DNA from: Helopsaltes ochotensis
Taxonomy: Eukaryota; Chordata; Aves; Passeriformes; Locustellidae
Assembly (NCBI GenBank): GCA_013400155.1
Contig: VXBM01000130.1
Span: 877,303 to 941,302 of the forward strand
Direction: 5' to 3'
Length of the DNA stretch: 64,000 nucleotides
Shown: piece after piece, positions 47,366 to 62,561 of the stretch
How the letters are laid out: every line of letters begins with the position of its first letter
Position numbering within the stretch: the first letter of the stretch is position 1
Made by a program: the position numbers and the translations under genes
The notes under the pieces: generated by a model
What the model was told of the DNA's origin: nothing
Database searches by the model: none
The model's input: the letters and a program-made list of their open reading frames with translations, nothing else

Positions 47366-50300
47366 GCAGCTTGTTCCATCTTTCCATAGTGTTTCATCTT
47401 ATAACAGACTTGTTTTCTGTTTCCTTGTCACCTGCACAAGTAGAGTAACATATTGCCAGTCCTTAGCTATGAAAGACTTATCTTTGATTTCTGTCTACTG
47501 CACCAGCCACGTAAGAAAGCAACTTTCAGGAAAGAATGTTTTTCTATCTACACTAAGCCTCAAAACCTTTACATTTTCGAACCTTGTTTCCCTTTCTCCT
47601 TTGTTCGTAGAGCCAGAGAAAAAAACACAGAAAGTGCTCTAAAGATGGTATGATTCAGTTCATAGTCCTGGGACTGAAGAAGGCAAAAAATGTTAAAAAA
47701 AAAAAAAGGCTCGTGTATTAAAATGACAAAGAATCTCAGCTCTGGCAATTTACTATAATGATAGTCATATGTCTGTATGAGTCTGTGAAGTGAACAAAGA
47801 AATCTTAGTGTGATATTCATCCTATGGTCTCTGCAAGGTGTGCTGATAATAATTTGAATGTCATTTAGCAATTAAAGCTCTTTCATTTTTACTTAAAATA
47901 GGGGTAGTGGTTGTAGGTGATGAAGACACCCCGTATATGCAGATACTTGTGATTTATGCTTTATTTTGGTGCAAGAGTGAACAGAATAGCAAGAAGATCG
48001 AGTAGAGATATTCACAGACATTCAAGGCATTCTTAGAATGAAAGATTCATCTGAATGAACTCATCTGACTCCAGGGAAAACGCATAATCATATTTTGAAG
48101 AATTAAATTATAACCTCACTGATTGCTATCTTATGGTTAGGATATAAAAGATATAACATTTTTCTCTCCTAGTGTTCAATTTCTTTCAGACTCTGAATCT
48201 AGCTTGACTGCACTTAACAGCACATCTCTGCTAATAAAGACAAAGTGTTGCAACAAACATTTATCTGAAAATATTTTTACATAATTCATATTCTAATGTT
48301 TACTTGGCTCCTTATGTCCTGATTTCTTCAAATAATATAGAACTGTCCACATATTTCAAGCCAGACATATACTCCAATACACAAAGCTGTACATAATTCT
48401 ATGGTTTGAGGTCATACAACAATGTTATGAAAATGCACTTATTACACTATCTGTCTACATACCCAATGCTAGTATAATATTCTTTGTTCATGTATATTTA
48501 ATTTTATAATTCATTAAACTTTGCTGTAAGAAATAATATAAGAAACTCTCATCCTTTTTATTCATCAACTTCCCCAAAGCAGGCTTCAGGTCACATATTG
48601 AGTCTATGCAAGGTGGGCTTTGAAGATAACTATTTAATTTTCTCTTCCTTTTCTCTTGACCCCATTGAAATATGGAAAAGCTTAACATTAAATACTGTGT
48701 AGCTCAGCAGCTGCATGTTAACACAATGTTTTGAAATATGGTGTAACACCAGTACAGTAAGAATAAATGTATTTAGAGTCTATACTTTTTGACACTCCTG
48801 CCCCCCCTCCCTCCCACATATGGAACGTTAAATGTGGGATTTATGTGTGTTAGAACAAATATTCACTCCAAAATACATCCTAGTTCTCAAGGCGAAATAA
48901 AAAGCACGCTCTAATAAACTTTCTTGTTGTTTGTTGGATGTCTAGGGGTACAGGACACTTAGCAGAGGGGCCAAAATATTATTGAACTATTCTCAGAAGA
49001 TATTGACCTTCTGCAACACCTACTGAATATTCTCAGAAGGAATGGAAACTAATGAGGAGTTATGAAACTGTGGTCTCTGTAAATAAATCCTTCTGCTGTG
49101 TCTATTTGCTGTGCAATTTCTAACCTTAAAAAGCATGGGGAGAAGGGAGGGAGAAGGCAAAAAGAGAAGGCATAGCTGCCATTTGGCCAGCTTGCAATTT
49201 ATAAACAGCTTTGCACAGATCATTGGCACCGATACGGTACATAAGACTTGTCTCCTATTCCCTTCTTAATATTACCTCTCAGAGTCCAACAGTCAAAAGT
49301 TAATGATAGGTTCACAAAATGGTTTATAGATGAAGACTTGTGCCTGCCCTGCATGCACAAGGTATCTGGTGACCAATGTGGCTATTTATTATAATTCTAT
49401 GCTTTGAAAGAAGTATTTGTTTTTCATGAGTGATTAATTTTCCCTTTATTCAGCTCTGACTCCTGAACACCAGATCACAGACTGTTCTTCTTACCTCTCT
49501 TATAGTTCTCAGAGTATTTGTAGCAGTGGTACACTTTACCACTGACACTTGAAATGTTTTTCCTTCCCATTTCCTCTTTTTCTTATTCTACTCCCTTAAA
49601 TTTTAATACCTTTTTCTCTTTCTCCCAGATTTTTACCAGTGCCTAAACATTCCCCTCTGTTGCCCCTCTTCCCATGCTGTCTTGCTGTTATGCCCCTGCC
49701 CCTTTCTTATATATTTTTTCCCTTTGTTTCCTTTTACTCTCTGTGGAGGGGCTTGTATTATCACACAGAAAACAAAGCTGCCAGAGCCCTCCCCAGGTCT
49801 GCAAGCTCTTGGGCTCTGAGCTTTCATCCCAGAATGTCTTCTACCCTTCTCTGGGACATTTCCCCAGAGTTATATGAGATGAATACTCATTTAAAAGTGG
49901 ATAAAAGCTGCATGTTAAATTATGCGTTTTTAAGATGAAGATGAGAGTAAAAAAAGTAAAGAAGTAAATAAAAAATCTGAAAGTTCCTGAAAGCAACTTC
50001 AGCTTTGAGTTTTAAAAGAAAATCGACTACAAATTTAATACTGAACAAACTAGTAGTTCCCATTTCTGCTATGAAACTCCCAGGTTTTATGGTACTTTTA
50101 TGAAAGGCTCCTCTGTCAGAAAACAGCATTAAGTAGCATCATTAGATTTTTTTTTTAATAGCACTGCTAACTTATTTTGTACCAAGGCTTTGTAGGAAAA
50201 AAAATCACAGCAGAGAGCAGCTCCCATCAGCTTCAGATCTTTGCTGTCTTTTTTTTTCCCCCCAGGTCTTTCCTCCTAGGTTTTCTTCTGAGCTGTAGTA

Positions 50301-50689
50301 CTATAACAGTATTTCAAGGAAAATTAGTGAAAACTACCTTATACAAGACATAAGGCTGGAGGTGACATGAAATTTTGTTTAGTTGTTTACATTGGTTGTT
50401 ACCACTTAATCATGCCATTTTGGATTGCTTATACTGGATGAAAATATATGATGGAGTAGTCAATAAAGAGAAATGGTATGCATATGCAAACAACATTATA
50501 AAAAGGAGTGCAGGAGCAGTAGCCACTTGGCGATAGCCACATTCAAACGTTAAGTACTACAGGCTGCTTCCTAGTATTGTCAGAAGAAATACAATAGCAT
50601 AATACTTGAAAGTATTATAAAAAAACAAATTATTTTTTAAAGTTGATCCTCAACTGCAGAACAGGATTCTTTTTGTTCCTGCAATGTTT

Positions 50690-50750
50690 CAGTGGAAGAG
50701 GCTGATCCTTGATGTCCTTTCCAAGTCAAATCATTCTATAATTCTATGAT
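50690..50750 (+). repeat. CR1 LINE fragment, 3' end, decayed
   Basis: A gatccttgatgtcctttcca block followed by agtcaaatcattctataatt and ctatgat matches the CR1 3' terminus, including two copies of the terminal attctatgat-type octamer repeat. It is intergenic and about 60 bp long as recognised. Confidence 0.8.
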
Positions 50751-53700
50751 ACTCCTTCTGAGTTTCGTGACATTTTGAGATCGTGAACAGAGGCTGACTG
50801 AATTAAATTTGTTTTTGGCATTTCCTATCTATGAATTAAAGGACTTGAGCAAGAATCTTCTCCTGAAATTTCACCAAAACCTGAAAGTGAAGGGGAGGCT
50901 GCCTTCATGACTCAGTGTCTAAAGTAGATGTATAGTTTCAGACACTGTTGAAATGGGCATTAGCTAATAATTCTGTACCTGTGAACTCTTTGGGAGCTGG
51001 TCTATTCAGAGGAGGAAAATCCTATTCTGACTGGAAGAGAAGACATACTATTTTAGCCTGATTGTAAAATGAAAAGGCATTGAATATGACAAAATAGAAG
51101 GCAGAGTGTTGACAGTTAAAAAAAAAAAGCTATTAGTCCCTTCTTACATCAGAGTTCTTTAAAGGGACTTGTGATAAATAGATGATTTTTTTTATTCTCA
51201 GGTTTTCTATAATGTGTATCTCAGGTATAGATGACCTCATTTTTTAAAGTAGCACTTAGGTGCAAAGAAGGATTTTTCACATTACTGCAATGCAGATGCA
51301 TTTGTAGGATTGCCAGGACACTGCAGGTCTAGTCTTAGATGGAATTCTGACTGATTCAGGTCAGCTAGCACCTTTGTGACATCCCAGAATAAACTGAATT
51401 TGAAAGGTTGAGGTGAGTGTCACAGAGGGGTTTCTTTTATATATTTTTAATGTGTAATCTGAAAATTCAGATATAATCAAGATCATACATAATTTATTGC
51501 ATGAAGTTGTAACAAAGAGATTCCAAATATGCTTTCCTGGATGAACATATGGAAAGAAAGAGTGCTTTATCTTCTCTTTTTGAAGTCCACTATTTACCTA
51601 TATGTTGCAAAAGCACCCCTAGATGTAAAGAGAAACAAAGTGAGTCCTTCCACACCCACTAAATCATGCAGCTAACACTGTTAAGTGTTGTGCTAAAATT
51701 GAGTTATTCAGGTACTAAATATAGATAGCGAGATATTGAAATTACTCTCTTCTCACAGATGTGCCACAATATTTCATGATAATAGCCCAGAGCTGAATCC
51801 ATTTTCTTTGTGCATATTTAAGCCTATTAACGAATGTAAATTCATATACATAGACTAACAGAATATTTGAAAGGAATTTTTATCTAGACCTTATGAACTT
51901 CTGCTACTTGATGTGCTTTTGCTTTGATGGATTTGGAGCTAGACTGATTAGCACATTTACATCTAACCATTAAAGACTGTAGACACGATTTTAATATCTT
52001 TTCTCATTTTCTTCTGCAGGGACTTAGAATTGCTGATAGTCTCTTCTGAGATAACTCACTGTAAAATCAGGTTAAACATGGAATAAAATCAAATTACACA
52101 TTTTTTCTTTTCCTCATGATAACAAAATACTATTTAAAAAATGACTAGAAAGGTAACATACAGGGGTTGTCAGTTAAAAAAGAATTACCTGGGTGCACTT
52201 TATCAGTTTAGGTGGAGGATATTAAACTGTTAGATTATTGAATACATTATTTATTAATGCAATCAAGTAAAGCCTTGGTTATTACCTCTCTTTCACCATT
52301 GGAAACCAGGCAAAGAGAAAGGTCACCAAAACTTTGGCACTTGTCAATGGTGGTGCTTCCTTGGGAGGAGAACAAAGCAGACACCTGCTAAATCAGGATT
52401 TCAAGAATTCATATTTCAAGGCTCTCAAGATTTCAGAGAGTTGGGAAGGTGTCTCTAGTGCTTAAGGAGAGAATGAAAGAGTGAGGTGTAAGTTTCATAA
52501 CAGAAATCTGTTAAACCAAGCAAGGGACTGTGACAAACAAGAGTTATCAACAAAAGAGTTGATGTCCCTTAGTTGAAAATAATTGCAGTGACAGAATGGC
52601 AGAGACAGAAAGGCTTTTAAGGACCATAAAGGATTTGAGCTTTGTTAGTGTTTGTTTTAGGACAGATTGAAACTGAAAAGAGGGGCAAACAGTATATTCT
52701 TGTGATGTACATGTAAAAGAAAAATGAATTTCAGACACAAAGAAAGTAAGAACGGAGCAGGATGATGGCAGTATTTCCCTCATGGCAACTTACAGAGAAA
52801 GAAAACAGCACCCAGAAATAGGCCGGTGTCTTCCAAAGAGCAGAGCAACTTCTGGAACTTCATAATTACAAGGAAGTTTGAGTGTTTTTTTCTTAAAATA
52901 ATCCTCTGCACAACACATGATGTTTTAGATCCAGGTTCCTCCCTCCCCCACCCCCCTACCCCCCAAAAAAAACCAAAAAAGAAGCAAAATTACTTGTAAA
53001 CTCTTCCCTCACAACATGGAAAAAATTGTCCAACAGGTAAAAAAAATAAATCAGCACAATTATATTCCGAGTTGTGATCTTCAAATTAATCTGAGACCTA
53101 TGTAAAAGAAATTCTTTAAGACTTAATTGTATGATAAGAAAAATGAGAGACTGGCAAAAATGTGGTTGTCATTCCCCCTGTGCAGCAGCACAATGTTTTC
53201 TTGGTGAGAGTACATGGCATGTGAAATGCATTCGTACTTCTCATAAGATAAAGAATTGCTTAGTATGATTTCCATCTGAGTGGAATCCCAAGTCTGTAGA
53301 AAGCAAATCAGATTATTCCTGCTGAGAGAAAAGATGACGGGATAAGCATGTGCCAAAAAAACCAAACCAAACCAAACAATTAGAAAGAAGAGGAAAAGAA
53401 AGCAAACATGTTACACCCAAGGGTTTTGTGTAGATTATTGAAAAAAGTGGAAGAGACAAATTTGAACGAAAACTTCTCCAAGACTCATTGTTCTACAGTA
53501 TCTCTTCCATTACTTTTAATTGGGCAGTAACTATATGATCTGCAGCAACAAATTAAAATATTATGATGCTGTGACAGAAACCCAGAAGAGATCTCCAGTA
53601 AATATGCCCTTATTTAGGACTGGTATTACTCTTCGGGTATTAATTTGGGAATGTCATGTTTAAAACAGAACAGACACTTGAGGCAAATGGCTAAAACACA

Positions 53701-56211
53701 TAGATTAATCTCTGCATATGGAGAGGTTAACACCACATAGACAGTCCATAACTGAGCAGTGAGTCATTTGGCAGTGTGCCTGGTGAGCAGGATGGCTTTA
53801 CTCCATCTACAAACATCCTTGTTGTAGAAATATCCCTTTTAACATTGACACCTGCTTGCCTGGCTGATTCTGAAATAGAACCATCCCTATAGTCTCTAGC
53901 TATTAACTATTTTTATTAGTTTTACTGTAAAGACACTGCCCTCCTGTGCAGCTTGGGATCAAGCTGTCTCCTTGAGCCACACCATGTGGAGAGGAATTGC
54001 TTGAGAAGGTTAACAACATCCTCATTCAGTTGTTTACTCAAAGGCAAGACAAAACAAGCTGGGCAGAGTGTGATTTGCTAGGAAGGGCAAATCCTTCAGA
54101 AGTTTTTTTTCCAGTGAACTCCTTAGGATCCTTGAATAATTACTGAAATAAACAAAAATTGCAGCATATTTCCTCCATTTCAAGCATAAAACAGAGTTAT
54201 AAGACTGGAATTACACAGCATGTTGGTTTTGCAGAAACTGCTAAAGCAAGTTTAGAGAGTGAATAATATTCTGTAGAAACTCTGTTGCTACTAATTATTC
54301 CCAGTGGAGTGAAATTCATTGTTTTATTTCATGAAATAGTATAGGCAAGGGATTCAAGAACTACATTCTCAGTCTTGAACAAGTGAGCTATGCAATATTT
54401 AGAAGTGCAATAAATTTCTGAACATCATTCAAAGAAGTGGGATCAAGTTTCTGTCAGAGGTAATAGAAAGCCATCACCATTAACCATAATGTAGTTCAAA
54501 CTAGACTTTGACATTCACAGGGCAAACAAGGCTAAAACTGCATATTCATTTTCCCAGGAAACTGTCCTCTGTGCTAAAACCCCATAAAATGATGTTGATA
54601 CAAAGCAGATGACAGCACTTATGTGGTTTAAGATTCTTGAAATTGTAGGGGTGTTGCTCTGAGATGTTTGACAAAGTATAAGAAAACACACCGCCTTATT
54701 AGTCCATAAAAAATGAAAGTTTTCAATCTAGGACATTAACTGCCAGAATTATGATGGGGTTATTTTAGTTTTTAAATCCCCAACAAGACAAAATTGATAA
54801 AGAACATTAAATTATCTGGATATAATTCATTATCAGATTCAGCATATTGAGTGTGAAACTTACAATTAAGTATCTTGAGAAAAAATTACTCCTACACGAC
54901 TGATGATTAGCAAACAAGTTGAACTAAGTACTCTTGCTTATTAATTCAGCTGAGGGAGGAATACAATTTCCAGAAAGATGGAAATACCATTAACTTTAAA
55001 GTAGACATGGAGGTGAAGTTTGAAGTATGTGAGCTAGTTTTCTTCCTTTTAAAATAAAAACTATATTAGGTAAAAATTATACCAGCTTTTGTTTGAAGGA
55101 CTTTGCCCAGATGAGAGCGAGAATTTGGAATTACTTGAGTAACTGTAGTTTTGTAGGCCAATAAAATTCAACATGCTTATTCACACTTTGGTGAAATGTA
55201 AGTTTTAGCTTTTGATTCCAGTCACAATCACTCCAGAAAGATAGAATCAAAACTACATTTTCTCCTCAACTAGAATCTCTAAAAAATTGTATCAGATCTA
55301 GTATAAACCCCTATAGAAAAATAATAAAAAAATACATAAACAATTACATAAATAAAATAAGAGACTTACAGAAGGTTATCTTAACCCCATTCATCACCAC
55401 AGTGAATATTGTTAATGGCAGTTATTGAGGGAAGAGAACAAAACAGCCTTTGATGCATAGCTGAGGACTCCACCATAAACTCAGTAAAATCCCCTCAATT
55501 ACTATATCCCCAAAGTAGTAGGAATCTGTTCAGATAAGAATTCTCAGTAAAGCACTGTAGAATTGCTTTTTATATCTCTAATCAGAAAATAAGCGTAATG
55601 CCTAGGAGAAATTCCTTAAAAAGTGATTCCTATACAGAGAACAAGCAGCATTGCTTGTAGAAGTCTCTTTGCTGCAGACATGTCCTTATGTATTATCATT
55701 ATTCACAGACTTTACTGGCAAATCTAGGAAAAACAGGAGATATTTAATATTGAAGTATTAACAGGTTTGCATAGAGAGTTAAAAAGAGTAAGTTATCCAC
55801 AATAATCTGTTTTTCTTTCATGATTTCTTCATTACTTGAAGCATCACATATCCTAACTCTTAAAAAAACCCAACCAACCGACCAACAGCCACAACAAAAA
55901 AAAGCAGCTGCCAAGACAGAGTTTGACTGAATATTGATACACCCACACTTTGCCTCCGGTTAACTGCTACCAGAGTTGACGTCTATTTATGTAATTTTTA
56001 TGTCTTAATGAAGTCTCCTACCGCCTCCTTAAAAGGATTTATCTCAAACTCAGAATGATCAGTGCAACTTCACCTGCACTCTGTGTGTGGAGAGACTTGA
56101 TAACAATGTCAGGGACAATTGTATAAATAAGTAGAAAGATTTGCACAAAGTCCTTGTATGTGTCTCATCCTAAGGGAAAGCAAACAAACACCCCTCAGAT
56201 GTTCCATGAGA

Positions 56212-56255
56212 ACCATTATTTAATAATGTGTACCATTATTTAATATTTTAAATAA
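56212..56255. repeat. 14-bp direct repeat overlapping a 10-bp-arm hairpin
   Basis: The sequence accattatttaata occurs at 56212-56225 and 56232-56245. The second copy also pairs with ttaaataatg a few bases downstream, giving a 10-bp stem with a 4-nt loop. It is very AT-rich. Confidence 0.8.
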
Positions 56256-59200
56256 TGAAAGAAATGCACATATAGAGAGCAAACGGGCAAGGTTTGTGTA
56301 GTAGCTTCAAAGATGTTCAACATGGCATTGACATCTAGGACAAATTCTGGTGTTAAAGTGAAGCAAAACCTTCAAAGCATATAGATTGTTGTGAATCCCC
56401 ACCCAGTCTCAGTGTGATACCAATGCATATTAATAAGCATATGAGGAAGGGGTTATTCTTTTATTCCAGTTGATGCTAGTGGGATATAACTGGGCCAAGA
56501 CTGGATGTGTTTGAAACATATTCTCAAAGTAAATGGCCAATAGAGAGTCCAGAAGAAAAAGAGTGAGAATGATGAGAGGTTTATAATGTAAGAAGACAGC
56601 TTATTTTCTTTGGAAAGAAGACGACGGATTCTTGGAAAAGAAGTATTTAGACGAGAGAAGAGACATTTGGGGTTTGCTCTTCAGAAATGAAAAGCAGAAA
56701 AGGTCAAAATATTAGGGCTGTTAGTGTCCTCAGATCCCAAACAGCAGTGTGGGTAGAGAAGAATCAGCAGGCGACATTATCCCAAAGGTAAGCATCAGAA
56801 AATGATGCCTGATGCCTACTCCACAGCAATATTCTGTATGAACAGACTGTGGCACGTTTCTAGTTGGTGGTTTGTTTTTCCTACTTTTAAAGCAACTGGC
56901 GCTGAGACTGCCAGGGCCATCCAGTGCTCTCAGAGAGGAGGAGCTGGCATTCCACAGATGCCTGCATGGCTCATGGGCAGGTCTAGCAGCTGCCAGGATT
57001 CAGCCAACACAATGCCTCAGCTACACTTTCGTTCTTGGCTTACAGAACATTACACTGCTGTAATTTGCGCTTGAACTCTCAGACTGCGTGTAACTAATTT
57101 CATACCATATCTATCAAGAATGCCTTTGCAGAACTCCAAGCTGCACCTTCAATTGTGGTGCCAGGAAACTCTGAATCTGAGGATGTTGTTTTAGGGGAGG
57201 GGGAAGGGACGGGAGGAGAGATGCTAAGAAGTAGCCACTGATAAGCTGATACTTGACCCAATACTATCCATTTATTATCTCTTGAGAGGACTAAAAATTT
57301 GCCTCCATGAATTCCTTTTATGTTGCAATTATTTTTTGCTCCAGATAACAGAACTCCCCTAGAGTAACTTAGAAGAGCTAAGCTAAGATGAAGGCCCAAC
57401 TATGTCAGTTACCTTATAAAAGGCCAAGAAAATTCAGTATAATTTCCATGAATGGAGAGTTGTTAATTATGGATTCAGGTCAGCACACCCAGTTTCTGCT
57501 TCTTTTTATTTCAAGACTTACAAGAATTCTGTCTCCTATTAGGCTATCCTGAATAAAAACACAAGTACACAAAGCAGGATTTAGTGTCTGTTAGAACTCT
57601 AGATCTCATTTGAAGCAGTCAAGATTCGGTTTACAAGCAACAGCTCTGACAATTAAGAGAACTAGGTTCTTCCACTACAAATGCTACGTGGCATTCTTTT
57701 CAGAGTTATTCTTAAGGAACGTTTTTGCAACATATTTTGGCCTCTTAGAAGAGATGACCAAATAACTATTTACATTCATTTTAAGTTCTCTTCCTCACCA
57801 GGCGTCCTTCAAGACACGTCTTTTTTTTCCACCGTTACAGGTTAGGAGAAAGCTCTATTGCCCTTGTTTAGTTACAGCCTTACAAAAGCGAAGTGCCTTG
57901 AAACAATACCTGTTTTTTCCTTACTCAGTTTCTAGAGACCTGCTCTGTTTCCTCCTCAACCTGTCTCAGGTCTGACCCCTTATTCAGAGCAATAAGTCTG
58001 GTTTAGGATTGCTCCTCCTTTGCAGACCACGTCTCAGTTCACGCACCCCACCAAAAATTCACTTACATGAATATTATAAAACTAAATAAACTAAAATATT
58101 AACCAGAAACTCCATCTGTCTTTCTGTGCAATAGTTTTTTAAAGCAATGTCAATTCAAACTGGGAAGGGCTGCTATGATATATGTCAGGAGGGATCCAGA
58201 GTTTGTTCTTATGATAGGACAGAAAAGAAAGTGGTATAATTCAGCATAGAAAAAATGAAGGCCAAGGGAAATAAACTTAATCTCTCTAGGTATATCTGCT
58301 GGATTAAACACTAATGAAGGGAAAGGGCTATAAAACTGTATTGCTTGAGAATAAATGAACATATGGTGGTCGTGCAAGACTGAGAGGTATAAGGAGAAAT
58401 TTTCTAACATGATGGGAAAAAGGAGTGGAACCCTCTATCTTTCAGAAATGGCACAGGTGAGAAAACTAATTATGATCAAGATGTAAGACAAACTTGTTAC
58501 TTCTCTGGATGTGCTAATATGACATTACTGCATGAGACAATAGGGTAGTAGAAAATGCCTGTCCAAACCCACAAAGCTGCTTTATTACTAACAGTCCTTG
58601 AAAGAGAAATAGAGTCTGTTGTGAAGTCATCCCACAAACCATATCCAGAAAGTATTTGACAATCTAAAAATGTGGATGCCCTATGCATCTTTGACAAACT
58701 GAATCAAAATTATTTTATCCATCATAAACCTCTGCAGCACATTTGAATTCTTGCACCAAAATATTGTGTCCTTTGGTCTAAAGAAATGAATAATTTATTT
58801 GTATGTATATGTGGACATTTGTAACATTATCCTCACAATAAAATTTAGAAAAATTATGCATATCTCCAAAGCAAGAAGTAGCATTTTCTGGTTTAAAATG
58901 AAAGCTATTTGGATATTTTTCATAAGATGGTCTTAAAATTCGAGGACTTTCAGTGAGATCTAAACAGGCAATTTTCATTGATGAAACCCTAGAGACTGTA
59001 TTTGTACTGCTTCAACAATTTCATGGTCTTCATGTAGAACTCCTGTCTCAAATCTCTTGACCAACTTGTTTGAAGTCAATTCCCTAGAACCCTCTTTACT
59101 TGCCCATAGGAGAATGAAAGGAATCAGCTCCATGACTAGTTTCTTATCTGTACAGAAACAAGGTTGTCTGATAAATGATCACAGCCAGAAGAGGTATAAG

Positions 59201-59281
59201 CATATTCATAGCAAGATATCATTAAAACACATGGTAAGAAAAGACACTATTCTAGATAAGAAAGGTACAAGAGGGACATAT

Positions 59282-59304
59282 GTATATAAATATATATATA
59301 TATT
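59282..59304. repeat. Short TA microsatellite
   Basis: A run of alternating T and A (about 23 bp, one interruption) lies in intergenic DNA. Confidence 0.8.
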
Positions 59305-62300
59305 TAAGAATATAATGAACAAACCATCTTACAGGTGCTAGATTAGGTTAATAAAGAAAAATTTCAGTTTATGACATGTGAATAAGTAAAGTAGACTATA
59401 ATCTCCAGCTTTGCCAATATGAAATATTTCAAATGCATTTTAATTTTTAACAGAAATAAGTTACTGAGAAGTGCCCATATCTGCTCTGAAAGCAGAATAT
59501 ATGCCTCAGGAGGATGAATAAAGTCTGATGAAAACACCAGCCAAAAAGCTGCAGAACTTCAAAGCTTAAAATGGTTTTAATAAGTTTAATAAAAGAAACA
59601 GCTACACAGCTTAGAGAGAAAATAACTTTCAGTTAGTGTAGATAATTTCCTTGGGAGCCAGGATTGGCCTCAGTGCTGTTGTTACATTACACAGCACGTA
59701 TATATTTTAATTAACTGTGGCTCTGATACATCTAAAATGTAGGACAGATCATTTAGTGTATCCACAGAACATGGTGCCCTGGGAGATACAATCCTGCAAA
59801 AAATTAACCAAATTGTGCCCAACTGTGAAAAAGGTCGGGTCATTTAAGCTGTTTCAATCTGTTTCAATCACAAAGTGTACTGTGTGAAAAAACTTGCTGT
59901 TTAAATGCCTTCATTGTCAAGAGACAAAAGAGACCAAAGAGAAGCGTGCAGCCAAAGCCCAATTCTCCTTTTGCCTGCTTCAGGACTGCCTTGGATTGCA
60001 GGAACACCATTAACTTGTCCATAGGGAATAAGTGAATGAAAGCAGGCTACATACAACCCGTAGCAGGAACATGCCTTACAAAACACTTTGGAGTGTACAA
60101 TCAGAACGTGATTTAGAAGGGGTTTCATTGAAATTCTATTTACCACTGAGGTAATCTCTTCCAATCACTTAATGGCAGATTATAAAGTGATAAAAGTTAG
60201 CAGGAGAATGCAGACATCAAATTTACACGTCTGCAAATCAGCTTCTACAAATTTGTATGCATTTTTGGGCATGGGAGTCATGAAGATGGAGAGCAACACA
60301 AAATAAGTTAGCAGAAAGTAAGTAGTTAAAAAGCAAGATTTGGAAAAAAATAATACACTCTAGATTTTCAATACCAAAAGCACTTACATATTGCAAATCA
60401 GGAGGCTTGACACTAACCACTTTTTTTTTTCCTGAAATAATCATTCAGCTTTAAAATACTGTTCTATTCTTGAGCCCTAAATCCAAAATGTCTAGAACAC
60501 ATACTGACTCCAGCACCAGGACAAGCTTAAGCAACTACAGTAATCTACTGAAAAAGGTCATGAGAGACAATATATTAGGAATTTTATAAACCCTGAAAAA
60601 TTCTTCATTTTCCCATTGCCCCTAAGTCAGAGGTGAAATATTGCATCTTGAATGACTCTAGCTGATACATTTGCACTGTTCAGATGCAAATTCACCCCAG
60701 AAACAGGGATTTCTGAGTGAGTTTTGAAAACCACTCCTTTAAATGTCTTGAGAAAGACCCAGAAAAACCTGCTATGGAGAAAACCAGTATTTTTTGGAAA
60801 CAGATTCTACGTGCAATGATACAGTTATTTTTCCTTGCTCAGTAAGATGATTAGGAAAGGGGTGGTGACTCCTATAACACACTTTGGATATACTCTACTC
60901 CATGAACTTTCTGAGCGTCTTTTCACAGCTTGGCAGCTCTGAAAAGAATTCAGCTGGTGCTTGCCTGTTGCTGGGCATGCAGGGGAGTGTGCTTTCCAAC
61001 AGCCGAGCAGTTCCCTGCCTGCTGCACTGATTCACTAAAAATGTAAATACTGGTCACAGTCTTCCACCACTTCCAAACTGACTTTTTTTTTTTTTCTTTG
61101 CATCCATTGACAATTCCCCTTATGCAGAAGTTAATGTTTTATTTAGAATAACATCTTTCTTTGTGTTCAAAAAATCAAAATAGCCAGTGATTTGAAAAAC
61201 ACAGAAATATTTGCTTTATCCCCAGGCATCTGACATTTTTAGCTCTTGTTACTTAGATATTCTTCACATCCTTATTTTCCTGCAAGTGATTAACCTTTCA
61301 GAGCTCTAGAGAACAAATTGTTTGCTTCTGGTTGAAAGGAAGGGAATAAACAAAAACTCCTAAAAATAATCTATTTTTCATTGCTTTATTTCAGTTTTCT
61401 TGCTTTATTTCTCAAGAGATGAATATTTGCAATATTGTCAAACTTTTAAGCTACTTTTCTTTTCAAACTTTTCTGCCGTAGCTGTTCAAAATAGCATATT
61501 TGTTCACATATCTATGCCCAAATCACATGCTTCAAAACAATACTGTTTTCATTGAGGACCAAACATTTTCTATAAATTGTCCCTTTCCTTGCATCAAAAA
61601 ATCCTTCTATGGAAGCATTCAACAGTTTTTGATTTGTGGAATGCTAACTAATGAAGTTTTAAGTAATGTGGTACTAGGCTTGTAATTTAAGCCTACTGTC
61701 AAGCAGTTACCTTCCACATTTGTCTTTGAAGAAGTCTGTAGACTGAAAGCTTTTCTCCACAGCATATATTTCAGATCACAAACCACTATTATATTTTATC
61801 TGAAAATTAATTCTTTATATACTAGCAGGTGGAAAACTTTAATCCTGTTTGCTGAGTTTTCCCATGGTTTAGAAGACTACTAAAGATGCTGGTAATCAGC
61901 ACACTCAATGCTATGCCTTGCTCTTCCAGTTTTGGCTTGTGGAGACCTCTCATGTGACTGCATCACTGAATTGTAGCTGTCCTCACTTTTGAGCAGCCTT
62001 TCTGTAGCTTTTCATTGAATGAAATAACTGGAATGGGATCAGAGCAGCCTTAAGCCAGCCCTCATATCAAAGACATGAAAATAAAAATTGTAATTTCTCT
62101 CCTGTGTGAAACTGACTGGTGGCTATTTATCTACTGAAAATTAAAAGTCCCTTGCAAAGAATAAAATTATATCATCCCAGAAAAACTCCAAAAGTCATGC
62201 TGTTTTCTAGGCACTGCAAGGCTCCCCTAAGGAGATAAGCATTTTACTGTTGTGTTTGCAAAAAAATATTTTTTCCTCTGCAGCCAAGTCCTTGAAATCA

Positions 62301-62561
62301 ATAAATCAACATAAATTTTTGTTGACATATACAGAATTTAGTTATTTAGGCATAACATGTCCTAGGAATCTCAGTCTAAGACAATCACTGTATTTTCCTT
62401 TCATTAAATGGTACATATCAAAAGTTGTTTAAAGCAGTCTTAGAAAGCACATTCTGGAAAACTCTGGCCCAACAGGAGCCAAAGTTTACTCTCAACCCAA
62501 ATTTTAGATTTCATACTATGGGGTGAGGTGGACTAGTCCAGCACTGTTGCAAATAATGAAA

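Larger units (their letters stand above)
47366..62561. other. Intergenic DNA, distal part
   Basis: AT-rich unique DNA with one CR1 relic (50690-50750), a pyrimidine-rich stretch at about 49555-49740, short A/C-rich and TA tracts, and the AT-rich hairpin near 56212-56255. A GC-richer patch near 56880-57030 has no domain I recognise. No exon of the neighbour expected from mammalian synteny (TMEM144) was found. Confidence 0.65.

Noticed and set aside
47263..47448. Poly-Phe open frame
   Set aside because: It is a translation of the second poly(T) tract.
49499..49560. Minus-strand open segment containing SGKVYHCYKYSENYK before AG|GTAAGA
   Set aside because: The sequence upstream on that strand is purine-rich, so there is no plausible polypyrimidine tract or acceptor.
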